Source: Pseudorhodoferax aquiterrae (lineage in GTDB: Bacteria > Pseudomonadota > Gammaproteobacteria > Burkholderiales > Burkholderiaceae_C). Taken from it: a stretch of 58,603 bases of DNA. The position numbers and the translations under genes are program-made. The notes below the pieces were generated by a model that ran no database searches, was not told the DNA's origin, and saw only the letters and a list, made by a program, of their open reading frames with translations. The stretch is taken from positions 1 to 58,603 of the forward strand of contig NZ_BMYK01000012.1 in the NCBI RefSeq assembly GCF_014652235.1, read 5' to 3'. Below are positions 1-8,004 of the stretch, one piece after another; position 1 is the first letter of the stretch; each line of letters begins with the position of its first letter.

Positions 1-149
1 GGGGCGGGCTGTGGATTTGTGGACGATGCGGCTGGCGCCGCACCGGCGGGCTTGCCGTGGACAACGCTGCGCGTTGCCCACCGCGCCCACCTCGCCCACA
101 AGCTCCACAGCCCTCCACTACCTACAGTCATCAAAGCTCAAAGATACAA

Positions 150-411
150 GGGTGTTTCCGAAATGAATAGACCCACGCCGGGGTGCCCTGCGGCCATGGG
201 CAAGGCGCGACACGCAGGCCGTGCTGCAGCCCGGCCAAGTGGCGCAACGCAGCCCATGGCCGCAGGGCGCCCCGGCCCGAAGGGTGCGGCCCCAGGGCAC
301 GCCCACTCGGCGTTGCAAGGCTTGTGCGGGCAGACAGCCCGCACGGCGCCTTGCGCCTTGATTGGCCGCGCCCTGGGGCCACACGTGGGCCTATTGATTT
401 CGGAAACACCC
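150..411. mobile_element. MITE-like element with terminal inverted repeats and nested hairpins
   Basis: The two ends are inverted copies of each other: 150-179 and the complement of 411-382 match at 26 of 30 bases, both starting GGGTGTTTCCGAAAT. Inside lies a second inverted pair, 180-201 against 252-273 (21 of 22 bases). A third is 288-298 against 370-380 (GGCCCCAGGGC). A tight hairpin has arms 315-331 and 337-354 around the loop AGACA. No transposase is encoded. No clear target-site duplication is visible at the outer edges. The architecture fits a non-autonomous miniature transposable element or a large structured intergenic repeat. The inference rests on symmetry alone, because no second copy is present in this window. 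Confidence 0.6.
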
Positions 412-556
412 TCTGAGAGAAGCGCTGCGCGTCGCGCGGGGTAGGACGCGGCGCCGCCCGCACGCCCCGCCTTCCACCAGGGAGTACAGTGTGTGCACAG
501 CCTCCTTCGTGCCCTGGCTGTCGAGCCACCGTCGACGCACCTGAAGGAGTTGCGCG

Positions 557-901
557 ATGCCGTTCGAACATGGGCCGGTTCCAGTGCCGAACCACCTGTT
601 GCGTGCACTGCAGGCCATCATGGGGCGGCGCTGGCCTGGCCTGCGGGACCCGGGTCCCGCGCAGCCAGGCGTCCCCCTGTCCGCGGCGCACAGGGCGTTC
701 TGGAGCCACAACCAGGTGCAGCCGTGCAAGCCCGCGCGGTCCGGCCCGTCCACCGCGGGCGATGGCCTCTGCGCGGACCAGACGCTCGGCCACCCCTGGC
801 CGGTGCCCGCCGGGCCGGCTCGCGCGCCGGGTGGAGAACACCCCGCGATGCCGCCCAGCGCCGGCATCGAGAGACGGTCGCCGCAGCTCGACCGGGACTG
901 A
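557..901 (+). CDS. possible small ORF, unknown (doubtful)
   Basis: This 114-codon frame starts with ATG nine bases after a GAAGGAG-like ribosome binding site (543-549) and runs toward the small gene at 927. The product is rich in Pro, Gly, Ala and Arg, has no recognisable domain, membrane segment or signal peptide, and resembles a chance frame in GC-rich DNA. Several frames on the other strand are equally open. The only support is the ribosome binding site and its orientation with the following two genes. The rest of 412-926 shows nothing else I can name. Confidence 0.22.
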   Translation: MPFEHGPVPVPNHLLRALQAIMGRRWPGLRDPGPAQPGVPLSAAHRAFWSHNQVQPCKPARSGPSTAGDGLCADQTLGHPWPVPAGPARAPGGEHPAMPPSAGIERRSPQLDRD

Positions 902-926
902 CCCGGTCCAACCCACCAAGGAATCC

Positions 927-1139
927 ATGGAACATCTGAGAACCTACACCGCCTGGCGGGCCGCCGAGTCCGCCGCGCGGGAGGCAGCGGACAACTTCGC
1001 CGCCGCGATCAGGGCGGGCAGGCACCCCTCGGAGCGGGAGATGGGCGAGCTGAGCCGCTTGCGCACCTCCGCGTCCGAAGCCTTGCAGAGGATGATCGAG
1101 CAGGCGCAGACCCTGCCTCGGCATTCCACGCGCGACTAG
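927..1139 (+). CDS. small helical protein of unknown function
   Basis: The 70-residue product starts at an ATG preceded by AAGGAA. It is predicted to be almost entirely helical and charged, with alternating Ala, Arg and Glu (for example AWRAAESAAREAADNF near the N-terminus), and has no membrane segment or signal peptide. I do not recognise a family. It ends 19 bases before the trypsin-like protease gene and is probably co-transcribed with it. That makes a regulatory or substrate partner of the protease conceivable, but this is only inference from position. Confidence 0.5.
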   Translation: MEHLRTYTAWRAAESAAREAADNFAAAIRAGRHPSEREMGELSRLRTSASEALQRMIEQAQTLPRHSTRD

Positions 1140-1158
1140 GGCGCCAGCGCAACACCGG

Positions 1159-1878
1159 ATGGCGGAATCGCTCCTCTTCACCACCGCCAGGGTGTCCACG
1201 TTCGATGGGCCACGCCTGCTGACCGGCGCGACGGGATTCTTCTTCGCGCGCGCGCAACGCCTCTTCCTCGTGACGAGCCGGCACGTGCTGCAGGACATCC
1301 CCAGCGAGCACAGGCCCAACCGCATCGAGGTCGAGTTCCACATCGATCCCATGGACCTGCGGCGCACGGCGACCCAGTCGATCTGGCTGTTCAAGAACGG
1401 CATCAGCCAGTGGCGCCAGGGTTCCGATTCCGGCGGCGACATCGATGTCGGCGTCGTCGAGATGGACAGGTCCGCGCTTCCGACCAGCGCCCACTTCCGT
1501 TGCTTCACACAGGCCCACTTGCAAAGCGAGCTGAGCGAGGTCGAGGTCGGAACCGGGCTTCTGGTGGTCGGCTTTCCGCTCGGGTTCCATGACACGACGC
1601 ACCGCCTGCCAGTCGTGCGGCACGCCGTCATCGCCTCGGCGTTCGGCATCCGCTTCCAGGGTCAGGGCTACTTCCTGACGGATGCGCGCACCCACCGGGG
1701 CACCAGCGGCGCGCCGGTGGTCATGCGCGACCCAGCATCGCGCGATGCCTTGCCATGGAAGCTCCTTGGCGTGCATTCGTCGCGCATCGACATCGGCACG
1801 CGCGACCGTCAGCTCGACGAGTCACTTGGCCTGAACGCCGCCTGGTATGCGGCCATCATCCTGACACTGACCGCATGA
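1159..1878 (+). CDS. trypsin-like serine protease, no signal peptide
   Basis: The 239-residue protein has the chymotrypsin-fold catalytic set: His42 in TSRHV, Asp96 in GGDIDVGVV (Asp94 is a less likely alternative), and Ser183 in GTSGAPV. The oxyanion-hole context around the serine is typical of S1/HtrA-type peptidases. There is no PDZ domain, and the N-terminus begins directly with the first beta strands, with no signal peptide or membrane anchor. The enzyme is therefore predicted to be cytosolic, unlike housekeeping DegP/DegS. It sits just downstream of a small helical protein. Cytosolic trypsin-like domains occur as effectors in some bacterial conflict systems, but no sensor or NTPase partner is visible here. 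The 204 bases after it (1879-2082) hold nothing I can identify. Confidence 0.75.
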   Translation: MAESLLFTTARVSTFDGPRLLTGATGFFFARAQRLFLVTSRHVLQDIPSEHRPNRIEVEFHIDPMDLRRTATQSIWLFKNGISQWRQGSDSGGDIDVGVVEMDRSALPTSAHFRCFTQAHLQSELSEVEVGTGLLVVGFPLGFHDTTHRLPVVRHAVIASAFGIRFQGQGYFLTDARTHRGTSGAPVVMRDPASRDALPWKLLGVHSSRIDIGTRDRQLDESLGLNAAWYAAIILTLTA

Positions 1879-2082
1879 CGGCGCGCCGGGCCCGATCGCC
1901 GGGTGGCGCGGGCGAACGGGCTTGCCGCCCGGCGCCGCAGCAGGCCGGCCATCGGTGTCGGCGGCGCGCGGCGCGCGGCGCGCCAACGTGGGTGGCGCGG
2001 GCCTGCCCACGCGCTGCCTGCGCGACAGCACAGACCACCCGTACCCACCAGAATCCGCAGCACCTCCACCACGTTCGCTGCC

Positions 2083-3051
2083 ATGCAAGCCCTGCGCGTC
2101 CATGCCTTCGACCAGCCGCCGCAGCTGGACACCCTGCCCTCCCCGGAGCCTGCCGCCGGAGAGGTGCGGGTGCGCGTGCAGGCCTGCGGCATCTCGTTCT
2201 TCGATCTGCTGATCGCGCGCGGCGCCTACCAATGGAAGCCGCCGCTGCCGTTCACGGTGGGCAGCGAGTTCGCCGGCACGGTCGATGCACTGGGCCCGGG
2301 CACCACCGGCTTCGCCATCGGCGACCGGGTCTGTGGTTCGCTGTCCATCGGCGCTTGGGCCGACCAGGTCTGCGTGCCGGCCAGCGCGCTGCAGCATGTG
2401 GCGCCGCAGGCCGCCATCGACGAGGCCGCCGTGCTGCTGACGCCCTACGGCACGGCCTTGTACGCGTTGCGCGAGCGCGGCCAGTTGCAGGCCGGCGAGA
2501 CGGTGCTGGTGCTGGGCGCGACGGGCAGCATCGGCGATGCCGGCGTGCAGACCGCCAAGGCGCTGGGCGCGCGCGTGATCGCCGCGGTCTCCGGCCCGGC
2601 CAAGCAGACCACGGCCCGGCTGGCCGGCGCCGACGAGATCGTCGACCTGCAGTCCGCCGACTGGAAGGACGCCGTGAAGGCGCTGGCCGGCCCGCGCGGC
2701 GTGGACGTGGTGCTGGACCCGGTCGGCGGCGAGGCCATGGACACCGCCTTCCGCACGCTGGGCTGGGGCGGCCGCCACCTCGTCGTGGGCTTCGCGGGCG
2801 GCAGCATCGGCAGCCTCAAGGCCAACCTGTGCATCGTCAAGGGTGCGTCGCTGGTCGGCGTGGACCTGCGCCAGTACCGCGAGCGCCAGCCCGAGCGCAT
2901 GCACGGGCTGCTGGCCGACGTAGCTGTCCTGCACGGCCAGGGCCGCGTGCGGCCGCGCATCGCCGCGCACTTTGCGCTCACGCAGGCGGACCAGGCCTTC
3001 GCGATGGCCGGCGCGCGCCAGACCACGGGGCGCGTGATTCTGGACTTCTGA
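2083..3051 (+). CDS. NAD(P)H:quinone oxidoreductase, zinc-independent MDR family
   Basis: This 322-residue medium-chain dehydrogenase/reductase has an N-terminal GroES-like domain (residues about 1-130) and a Rossmann domain with the dinucleotide motif VLVLGATGSIG near residue 145. The structural-zinc cysteine cluster and the catalytic zinc ligands of alcohol dehydrogenases are absent, which places it in the quinone oxidoreductase/zeta-crystallin branch (NADPH:quinone reductase or 2-alkenal reductase). The ATG at 2083 begins the conserved MQALRVHAFDQP start; the longer open frame upstream is low-complexity and unlikely to be coding. It converges on the hydrolase gene at 3058. The specific electron acceptor cannot be told from sequence. 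Confidence 0.85.
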   Translation: MQALRVHAFDQPPQLDTLPSPEPAAGEVRVRVQACGISFFDLLIARGAYQWKPPLPFTVGSEFAGTVDALGPGTTGFAIGDRVCGSLSIGAWADQVCVPASALQHVAPQAAIDEAAVLLTPYGTALYALRERGQLQAGETVLVLGATGSIGDAGVQTAKALGARVIAAVSGPAKQTTARLAGADEIVDLQSADWKDAVKALAGPRGVDVVLDPVGGEAMDTAFRTLGWGGRHLVVGFAGGSIGSLKANLCIVKGASLVGVDLRQYRERQPERMHGLLADVAVLHGQGRVRPRIAAHFALTQADQAFAMAGARQTTGRVILDF

Positions 3052-3057
3052 GGCCGC

Positions 3058-3696
3058 TCAGGTCCCGCCCACGTAGGGGTTGACCTGCCGCTCGCGGCCG
3101 AAGCTGCTTTCCGGCCCGTGGCCGGGGATGAACACGGTCTCGTCGCCCATGGGCCACAGGCGCTGCACGATGCTGTCCAGCAGCTGCTGGTGGTTGCCCT
3201 GGGGAAAGTCGGTGCGGCCGATGGAGCCGGCGAACAGCACGTCGCCGACGAAGGCGCGCTGGATCTCCGGCGCATGGAACACCACATGGCCCGGCGTGTG
3301 GCCGGGGCAGTGGCGCACGTGCAGTGTGTGGGCACCCAGCGTGACACTGTCGCCGTCGGCCAGCCAGCGCGTGGGCGTGAAGGCCTTCGCCGGGGGAAAG
3401 CCGAACATCCGGCTCTGCTGCGGCAGGCCGTCGATCCAGAACTGGTCGCCCGGGTGCGGGCCGACGATGGGCAGGCCCAGGCGTTCGGCCAGTTCGCCCG
3501 TGCCGCCGGCATGGTCGATGTGGGCATGGGTCAGCCAGATCTGTTCGAGCTTGAGGCCGCGTTCTTCGACGGCGGCCAGGATGCGGTCCAGGTCGCCACC
3601 GGGGTCGATGACGGCGGCCTGCAGGCTCGCGTCGTCCCAGACCAGGGAGCAGTTCTGCTGGAAGGCGGTGACGGGGATGGTGTGGTAGCGGAGCAT
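3058..3696 (-). CDS. glyoxalase II-like metallo-beta-lactamase-fold hydrolase
   Basis: The 212-residue protein has the THAHIDHAGG metal-binding motif (His57, His59, Asp61, His62), a second metal histidine in CPGHTPGH, the bridging Asp in FVGDVLF and the terminal IPGHG histidine. The short length and the lack of the glyoxalase II C-terminal helical domain match the YcbL-type single-domain hydroxyacylglutathione hydrolases. It probably hydrolyses a glutathione thioester such as S-lactoylglutathione. The start at 3696 (MLRYHTIPV) matches the family N-terminus. The frame stays open further upstream, but that part overlaps the LysR gene and is a shadow. Confidence 0.87.
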   Translation of the reverse strand: MLRYHTIPVTAFQQNCSLVWDDASLQAAVIDPGGDLDRILAAVEERGLKLEQIWLTHAHIDHAGGTGELAERLGLPIVGPHPGDQFWIDGLPQQSRMFGFPPAKAFTPTRWLADGDSVTLGAHTLHVRHCPGHTPGHVVFHAPEIQRAFVGDVLFAGSIGRTDFPQGNHQQLLDSIVQRLWPMGDETVFIPGHGPESSFGRERQVNPYVGGT

Positions 3697-3722
3697 GGGC
3701 AGGAAATGCTTTCGACAAGCGA

Positions 3723-4646
3723 CTAGGTTGTGGAGGGCATCTCGGCGTGCGCGATCACCTCGCGCACGCTGTCGGTGAAGGCGCCCACCAGCCGTGACTG
3801 GGGTGCATCGGGCGCGAGCAGCAGCGCCAGACGGATCGCAATGCGCGGCACGAACGGGCGCACCACGAGGCCTTGGGCCTCGCGCTCCTCCAATGCCGCG
3901 AGCGGATTGATGATGGCGGTGCCGAAGCCCGCACCGACCAGCGCACAGACGGAGGCGCCCAGGTCCGACTCCAGCACCGTGCGCGGGCGCGCGTTGGCGC
4001 CGGCGAACACCCGGTCCATGCGCTCGCGCGCCGAGCTTCCCATGGGAAACGAAACGAAGTCTTCCCCGTCCAGGTCGCGGGCGTGGATGGTGGGCTCCGC
4101 CGCCAGGCGATGGCCCTGCGGCAGCACGGCCACGCAATCCATGTCGAGCAGGGTCTCCACGCGCATGCCGGGCACGTCGTCGCCGTAGAGAACCGCGAGC
4201 CCCGCGTCACAGACACCCGCGCTGACCCAGGTGTTGACGGTACCCGCGGCGCCCGAATGGATCGTCACCAGCGTGGCCGGATGCAGCCGCTTGAAATGCG
4301 CCACCGCCTGGGTCAGCAGGCCGCCAGCGATGCGCGGCATCGCCGCGACCGCCAGCCGATCGCCGCTGAAGGTCTTGATGTTGGACGCTGCGACCTCCAG
4401 GCCGACGAGCCCGACGAAGGATTTCTCGACCTCCTGGAAGAACTGCTTGCCGTCGATCAGGGGCTCCAGGCGTGTGCCGCGGCGCTCGAACAGCAGGAAT
4501 CCCACGATGTCTTCCAGCTGCGCGATGAGGCGGCTGATCTGGGGCTGGGAGGTGTGCAGGCGCCTGGACGCTTCCGTCATCGATCCCGTCTGCATGACGA
4601 TGCGAAACGCTTCGATGTGCTTGAAGGTCATGCGCCGGCCGCTCAT
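3723..4646 (-). CDS. LysR-family transcriptional regulator
   Basis: The 307-residue protein has an N-terminal winged helix-turn-helix (residues about 6-65, with SMTEASRRLHTSQPQISR) followed by a periplasmic-binding-protein-like effector domain. It is divergent from the threonine-aldolase-like gene, and the 72-bp space contains a canonical TTGT-N11-ACAA box, so it very likely controls that gene and the Bug protein behind it. MTFKHIEAF at 4631 is an alternative start. Its effector is unknown; a beta-hydroxy amino acid would fit the neighbour. Confidence 0.9.
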   Translation of the reverse strand: MSGRRMTFKHIEAFRIVMQTGSMTEASRRLHTSQPQISRLIAQLEDIVGFLLFERRGTRLEPLIDGKQFFQEVEKSFVGLVGLEVAASNIKTFSGDRLAVAAMPRIAGGLLTQAVAHFKRLHPATLVTIHSGAAGTVNTWVSAGVCDAGLAVLYGDDVPGMRVETLLDMDCVAVLPQGHRLAAEPTIHARDLDGEDFVSFPMGSSARERMDRVFAGANARPRTVLESDLGASVCALVGAGFGTAIINPLAALEEREAQGLVVRPFVPRIAIRLALLLAPDAPQSRLVGAFTDSVREVIAHAEMPSTT

Positions 4647-4655
4647 ATATCACCA

Positions 4656-4674
4656 TTGTATGAAGCGCGCACAA
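4656..4674. promoter_or_regulatory. LysR-type operator TTGT-N11-ACAA
   Basis: TTGT at 4656-4659 and ACAA at 4671-4674 are separated by exactly 11 bases, the classic T-N11-A LysR recognition layout with extended symmetry. A second perfect palindrome, CGCATTATGCG, lies at 4678-4688. Both lie between the divergent LysR gene (start 4646) and the aldolase gene (start 4719). Confidence 0.6.
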
Positions 4675-4718
4675 CAACGCATTATGCGAATGAGGGCCGC
4701 GCGCGAATACTCCTGGCC

Positions 4719-5789
4719 ATGACCCCAAGCCAAGAGACAAGCCGTTCCGAAGCGGCCGCCGTGGACCTGCGAAGCGACACCGTGACCCTGCCGACGCCGG
4801 CGATGTACGAACGCATGCGGACCGCTGCGCTGGGCGACGATGGACTGGACGGCGACCCGACGGTGCGACAGCTCGAAGACGAAGCCGCCCGGATGCTCGG
4901 GAAAGAGGCCGGCCTGTTCGTCCCGACCGCCACGATGGGCAACCTGATCGCCGTGCTCTCGCACACCTCCCGTCAGGGGCAGGTGGCGATGGAGGCCAGC
5001 TCCCACATGTACATGTCGGAGCGTGCGGGGTCGACGTTCGGCGGTATCGCTTACGTCGGGATTCCCGGCGTGGCGGGCGCCATGGACCTGGGTGCGCTGG
5101 AAGAAGCGCTCCAGCGTCCCGGCACGCTCCGCACCGAGCTGGTGTGCATGGAAACCAGCCATGCCAACGCAGGTGGCGCGGTGCTGCCGCTCGACCACAT
5201 GCAAGCGGTGTGGTCGGCCGCCCAGGCGGCCGGCGCGCACGTGCACCTGGACGGAGCGCGCCTGTTCAACGCCGCCGTCGCGCTCGGCGTCCCACCGGAC
5301 GCGATCGCGCGGTACACGGACAGCACGGTGATCTGCCTGTCCAAGGGCCTGAGCGCCCCCGCAGGCTCGGTGATCGTCGGCTCGACCGCGACCATCCAGG
5401 GTGCGAAGAAGCTGCGCAAGATGCTCGGCGGTACGCAGCGGCAGATCGGTGTGGTGGCCGCTGCGGGCCTGGTGGCGCTCCAGACGCAGGTCGCCCGGCT
5501 GGCGCAGGACCACGCCCAGGCGCGCCGGCTCAGCGATGGGCTTCGCCGCATCGATCCGCAGTTCCGGGTCAACATCCCTGCGACGAACATCCTCATCGCC
5601 GAGCTCCCCGACACCGCCCCGGACAGCAGTGCGTGGGTGCGAGCACTCGCCCAGGGCGGCCTGCTCGTGCGTCCGAACGGGGCACGCCGGCTGCGCATGG
5701 TCACCCATCGCCATCTCGGCGCGCAGGCCATCGACCTGGCGCTCGAACGGTTCCAACGGCTTGTGCCGGTCCTGCTCGGCAAGGCCTGA
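4719..5789 (+). CDS. threonine aldolase-like PLP enzyme (beta-eliminating lyase family)
   Basis: The 356-residue fold-type I PLP enzyme has the low-specificity threonine aldolase hallmarks: DLRSDTVTLPTPAM at the N-terminus, GDDGLDGDPTV near residue 40, HLDGARLFNA with the PLP-binding Asp178, and the Schiff-base Lys209 in ICLSKGLSAP. Such enzymes cleave L-threonine or L-allo-threonine, and related beta-hydroxy-alpha-amino acids, to glycine and an aldehyde. The gene is divergent from a LysR regulator and followed 38 bp later by a Bug-type binding protein, suggesting that an imported compound is its substrate. Phenylserine-type or 3-hydroxyaspartate-type substrates are possible alternatives. Confidence 0.85.
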   Translation: MTPSQETSRSEAAAVDLRSDTVTLPTPAMYERMRTAALGDDGLDGDPTVRQLEDEAARMLGKEAGLFVPTATMGNLIAVLSHTSRQGQVAMEASSHMYMSERAGSTFGGIAYVGIPGVAGAMDLGALEEALQRPGTLRTELVCMETSHANAGGAVLPLDHMQAVWSAAQAAGAHVHLDGARLFNAAVALGVPPDAIARYTDSTVICLSKGLSAPAGSVIVGSTATIQGAKKLRKMLGGTQRQIGVVAAAGLVALQTQVARLAQDHAQARRLSDGLRRIDPQFRVNIPATNILIAELPDTAPDSSAWVRALAQGGLLVRPNGARRLRMVTHRHLGAQAIDLALERFQRLVPVLLGKA

Positions 5790-5827
5790 TCCGGCTGCCC
5801 CATTTCTTGTCCACTCTGGGAGTCTCC

Positions 5828-6805
5828 ATGTTCACCATCTCTCGCCGGGGCGTCCTCGCCTCGACTCTGGCGGCCACCGCCGCTTCGATCGGCGGCCCCG
5901 CACGCGCGAGCGGCTTCCCGAACAAGCCGATCAAGCTCGTGGTTCCCTACAGCCCCGGCGGAGGCTCGGACTTCGTCGCGCGCCTGTTCGCCCAGAAGCT
6001 CACCGAAACCCTGGGCTGGTCGGTCATCGTCGACAACAAGGCCGGTGCCTCGGGCATGATCGGCACGGACAGTGCCGCCAAGAGCCCTCCGGATGGCTAC
6101 ACCCTGTTGCTGGTGGACACCGCACACGCCACCAACGCCGCCGTCCAGCCCAAGCTGCCGTTCGATCCCATCTTGGACTTTGCGCCGATCACCCTGGTCG
6201 GATCCTCGCCCCAGTTGCTGGTGGCCCATCCGGGCCTGCAGGCCAACTCGCTCAAGGAGTTGCTGGCCATGCCGGCCAGCCAGGCCAGCACGCTGGCTGT
6301 CGGCACGCCCGGTCAGGGATCGGCGCCGCACCTGTTGTTCGAACAGCTCAAGTTCAAGACCGGCCTGGGCGCGGTGCACGTCCCGTACAAGGGAGGCGCG
6401 CTGGCCCTGTCGGATGCCGTCGGCGGACAGATTCCCATGGTGATCAACTCGATCCCCGCCTGCATGCCGCACATCCAGGCCAAGCGGCTCAAGGTCCTGG
6501 CGATCGCCACGGCCGCGCGCGATCCGAGGTTGCCGGGCGTGCCGACGTTTGCCGAGACGGTGCCCGGCTTCGAAGGCGCTGCCTGGTACGGTTTCGTCGC
6601 CCCCGCCAAGGTGCCGACGGAGGTGCTGCAGCAACTCGATGCGGCCATCGGCAAGGTCATGGACCTGCCGGACGTGAAGTCCAGGTTGGGCGAGGCGTTC
6701 ATCGACACGATGCCGCGCGGTCCTGCGGCTTTCGCGAAGTTCATGAACGACGACATCGCGCGCTGGCAGTCGATCGTGAAGCAGACGGGCTTCACCCTCA
6801 ACTGA
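5828..6805 (+). CDS. Bug-family tripartite tricarboxylate transporter binding protein
   Basis: The 325-residue periplasmic protein begins with a twin-arginine-like signal (SRRGVLASTLAATAA, cleavage near ARA-SG). It carries the Bug/TctC signature: FPNKPIKLVVPYSPGGGSD near the mature N-terminus, then PPDGYTLL. Bug proteins bind carboxylates or amino acids for TctABC-type transporters. No TctA or TctB membrane subunit is encoded nearby, so it is an orphan binding protein, as is common in Comamonadaceae and Bordetella. It follows the aldolase gene in the same direction and is probably co-regulated. A hairpin follows the stop codon. Confidence 0.9.
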   Translation: MFTISRRGVLASTLAATAASIGGPARASGFPNKPIKLVVPYSPGGGSDFVARLFAQKLTETLGWSVIVDNKAGASGMIGTDSAAKSPPDGYTLLLVDTAHATNAAVQPKLPFDPILDFAPITLVGSSPQLLVAHPGLQANSLKELLAMPASQASTLAVGTPGQGSAPHLLFEQLKFKTGLGAVHVPYKGGALALSDAVGGQIPMVINSIPACMPHIQAKRLKVLAIATAARDPRLPGVPTFAETVPGFEGAAWYGFVAPAKVPTEVLQQLDAAIGKVMDLPDVKSRLGEAFIDTMPRGPAAFAKFMNDDIARWQSIVKQTGFTLN

Positions 6806-6831
6806 AGCGCCGCCGGTTCTGCGGTGGCGAC

Positions 6832-6854
6832 CAGCCCGGGGCAGCGCCGGGCTG
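6832..6854. terminator. hairpin between convergent genes
   Basis: CAGCCCGG (6832-6839) and CCGGGCTG (6847-6854) form a perfect 8-bp stem around a 7-base loop. It lies between the convergent Bug-protein and LLM-oxidoreductase genes, where a bidirectional terminator is expected. There is no strong U tract. Confidence 0.5.
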
Positions 6855-6862
6855 CCTGCCTC

Positions 6863-7885
6863 TCAGCGCCAGCCCAGCGCCGGCGCCACCTGCGTCAGGA
6901 TCGTCTCGATCACATGCGCGTTGTAGTCCACGCCAAGCTGGTTGGGCACCGTCAGCAGCAGCGTGTCGGCCTCGGCGATGGCCTCGTCCTGCGCCAGCTG
7001 GCGCACCAGCGTCTCGGGCTCGGCCGCGTAGCTGCGGCCGAAGATGGCCTGGGTCCTGTCGTCGATGAAGCCGATCTGGTCGCCGTCCTGGCCGCTGCGG
7101 CCGAAGTACAGGCGGTCCATGTCGCTGACCAGCGCGAAGATGCTGCGGCTGACCGACACGCGCGGCGTGCGGCTGTGGCCGGCCTCCTGCCAGGCCGCGC
7201 GGTAGGCGCGGATCTGCTTGGCCTGCTGCACGTGGAAGGGTTCGCCCGTCTCGTCGTTCTTGAGCGTGGAGCTCTGCAGGTGCATGCCCAGCTTCGCCGC
7301 CCAGACCGCGGTGGCGTTCGAACTCGAGCCCCACCAGATGCGCTCGCGCAGGCCCGCAGCATGCGGCTCCACGCGCAGCAGGCCGGGCGGGTTCGGGAAC
7401 ATCGGCCGCGGGTTGGGCTGCGCGAAGCCCTCGCCCTTGAGCACGTCCAGCAAGACTTCGGTGTGCTGGCGCGCCATGTCGGCCTCGGTCTGGCCCTCGG
7501 CCGGCGCGTAGCCGAAGTGGCGCCAGCCATCGATGACCTGTTCGGGCGAGCCGCGGCTGATGCCCAGCTGCAGGCGGCCGCCGGCGATGAGATCGGCGGC
7601 ACCCGCGTCCTCGGCCATGTAGAGCGGGTTCTCGTAGCGCATGTCGATCACCGCGGTGCCGATCTCGATGCGCCGCGTCCTGGCGCCGATGGCCGCCAGC
7701 AGCGGGAACGGCGCGCTGAGCTGGCGCGCGAAATGGTGCACGCGGAAATAGGCGCCGTCTGCGCCGAGTTCCTCGGCCGCCACGGCCAGCTCGATGGACT
7801 GCAGCAGCGCGTCGGCGGCCGAGCGGGTCTGCGACTGGGGAGACGGCGTCCAGTGGCCGAACGAGAGGAATCCGATCTTCTTCAT
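6863..7885 (-). CDS. LLM-class flavin-dependent oxidoreductase
   Basis: The 340-residue protein has a bacterial-luciferase-like TIM barrel: KKIGFLSFGHW at the N-terminus, HHFARQLSAPFPLLAAIGART, GTAVIDMRYENPLY, and GGRLQLGISRGSPEQV. It is likely an FMN- or F420-type monooxygenase or oxidoreductase of unknown substrate. I chose the ATG at 7885; an in-frame ATG at 7894 gives MHAMKK and neither has a strong ribosome binding site. It is divergent from the lipoprotein gene at 8005, with a 119-bp shared promoter region in which I see no clear operator. Confidence 0.85.
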   Translation of the reverse strand: MKKIGFLSFGHWTPSPQSQTRSAADALLQSIELAVAAEELGADGAYFRVHHFARQLSAPFPLLAAIGARTRRIEIGTAVIDMRYENPLYMAEDAGAADLIAGGRLQLGISRGSPEQVIDGWRHFGYAPAEGQTEADMARQHTEVLLDVLKGEGFAQPNPRPMFPNPPGLLRVEPHAAGLRERIWWGSSSNATAVWAAKLGMHLQSSTLKNDETGEPFHVQQAKQIRAYRAAWQEAGHSRTPRVSVSRSIFALVSDMDRLYFGRSGQDGDQIGFIDDRTQAIFGRSYAAEPETLVRQLAQDEAIAEADTLLLTVPNQLGVDYNAHVIETILTQVAPALGWR

Positions 7886-8004
7886 GGCATGCATGGTGGA
7901 TGTCTTGCGGCGCGCACTATGCCCGGTTTCGAAAGGCACGGTGCGCGACACCGGCAAGCCGCAGTCCGCGCTACCCTCGGCCACCACAGACACAAGGAGA
8001 CGGG

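Noticed and set aside
131-928. Several overlapping open frames of 60-265 codons across the inverted-repeat element.
   Set aside because: They are open on both strands because of the high GC content, lack ribosome binding sites and domains, and cross the terminal inverted repeats.
3058-4137. A longer 359-codon version of the glyoxalase II-like protein.
   Set aside because: The added N-terminal part is the LysR gene read in another frame. The conserved protein starts at 3696.
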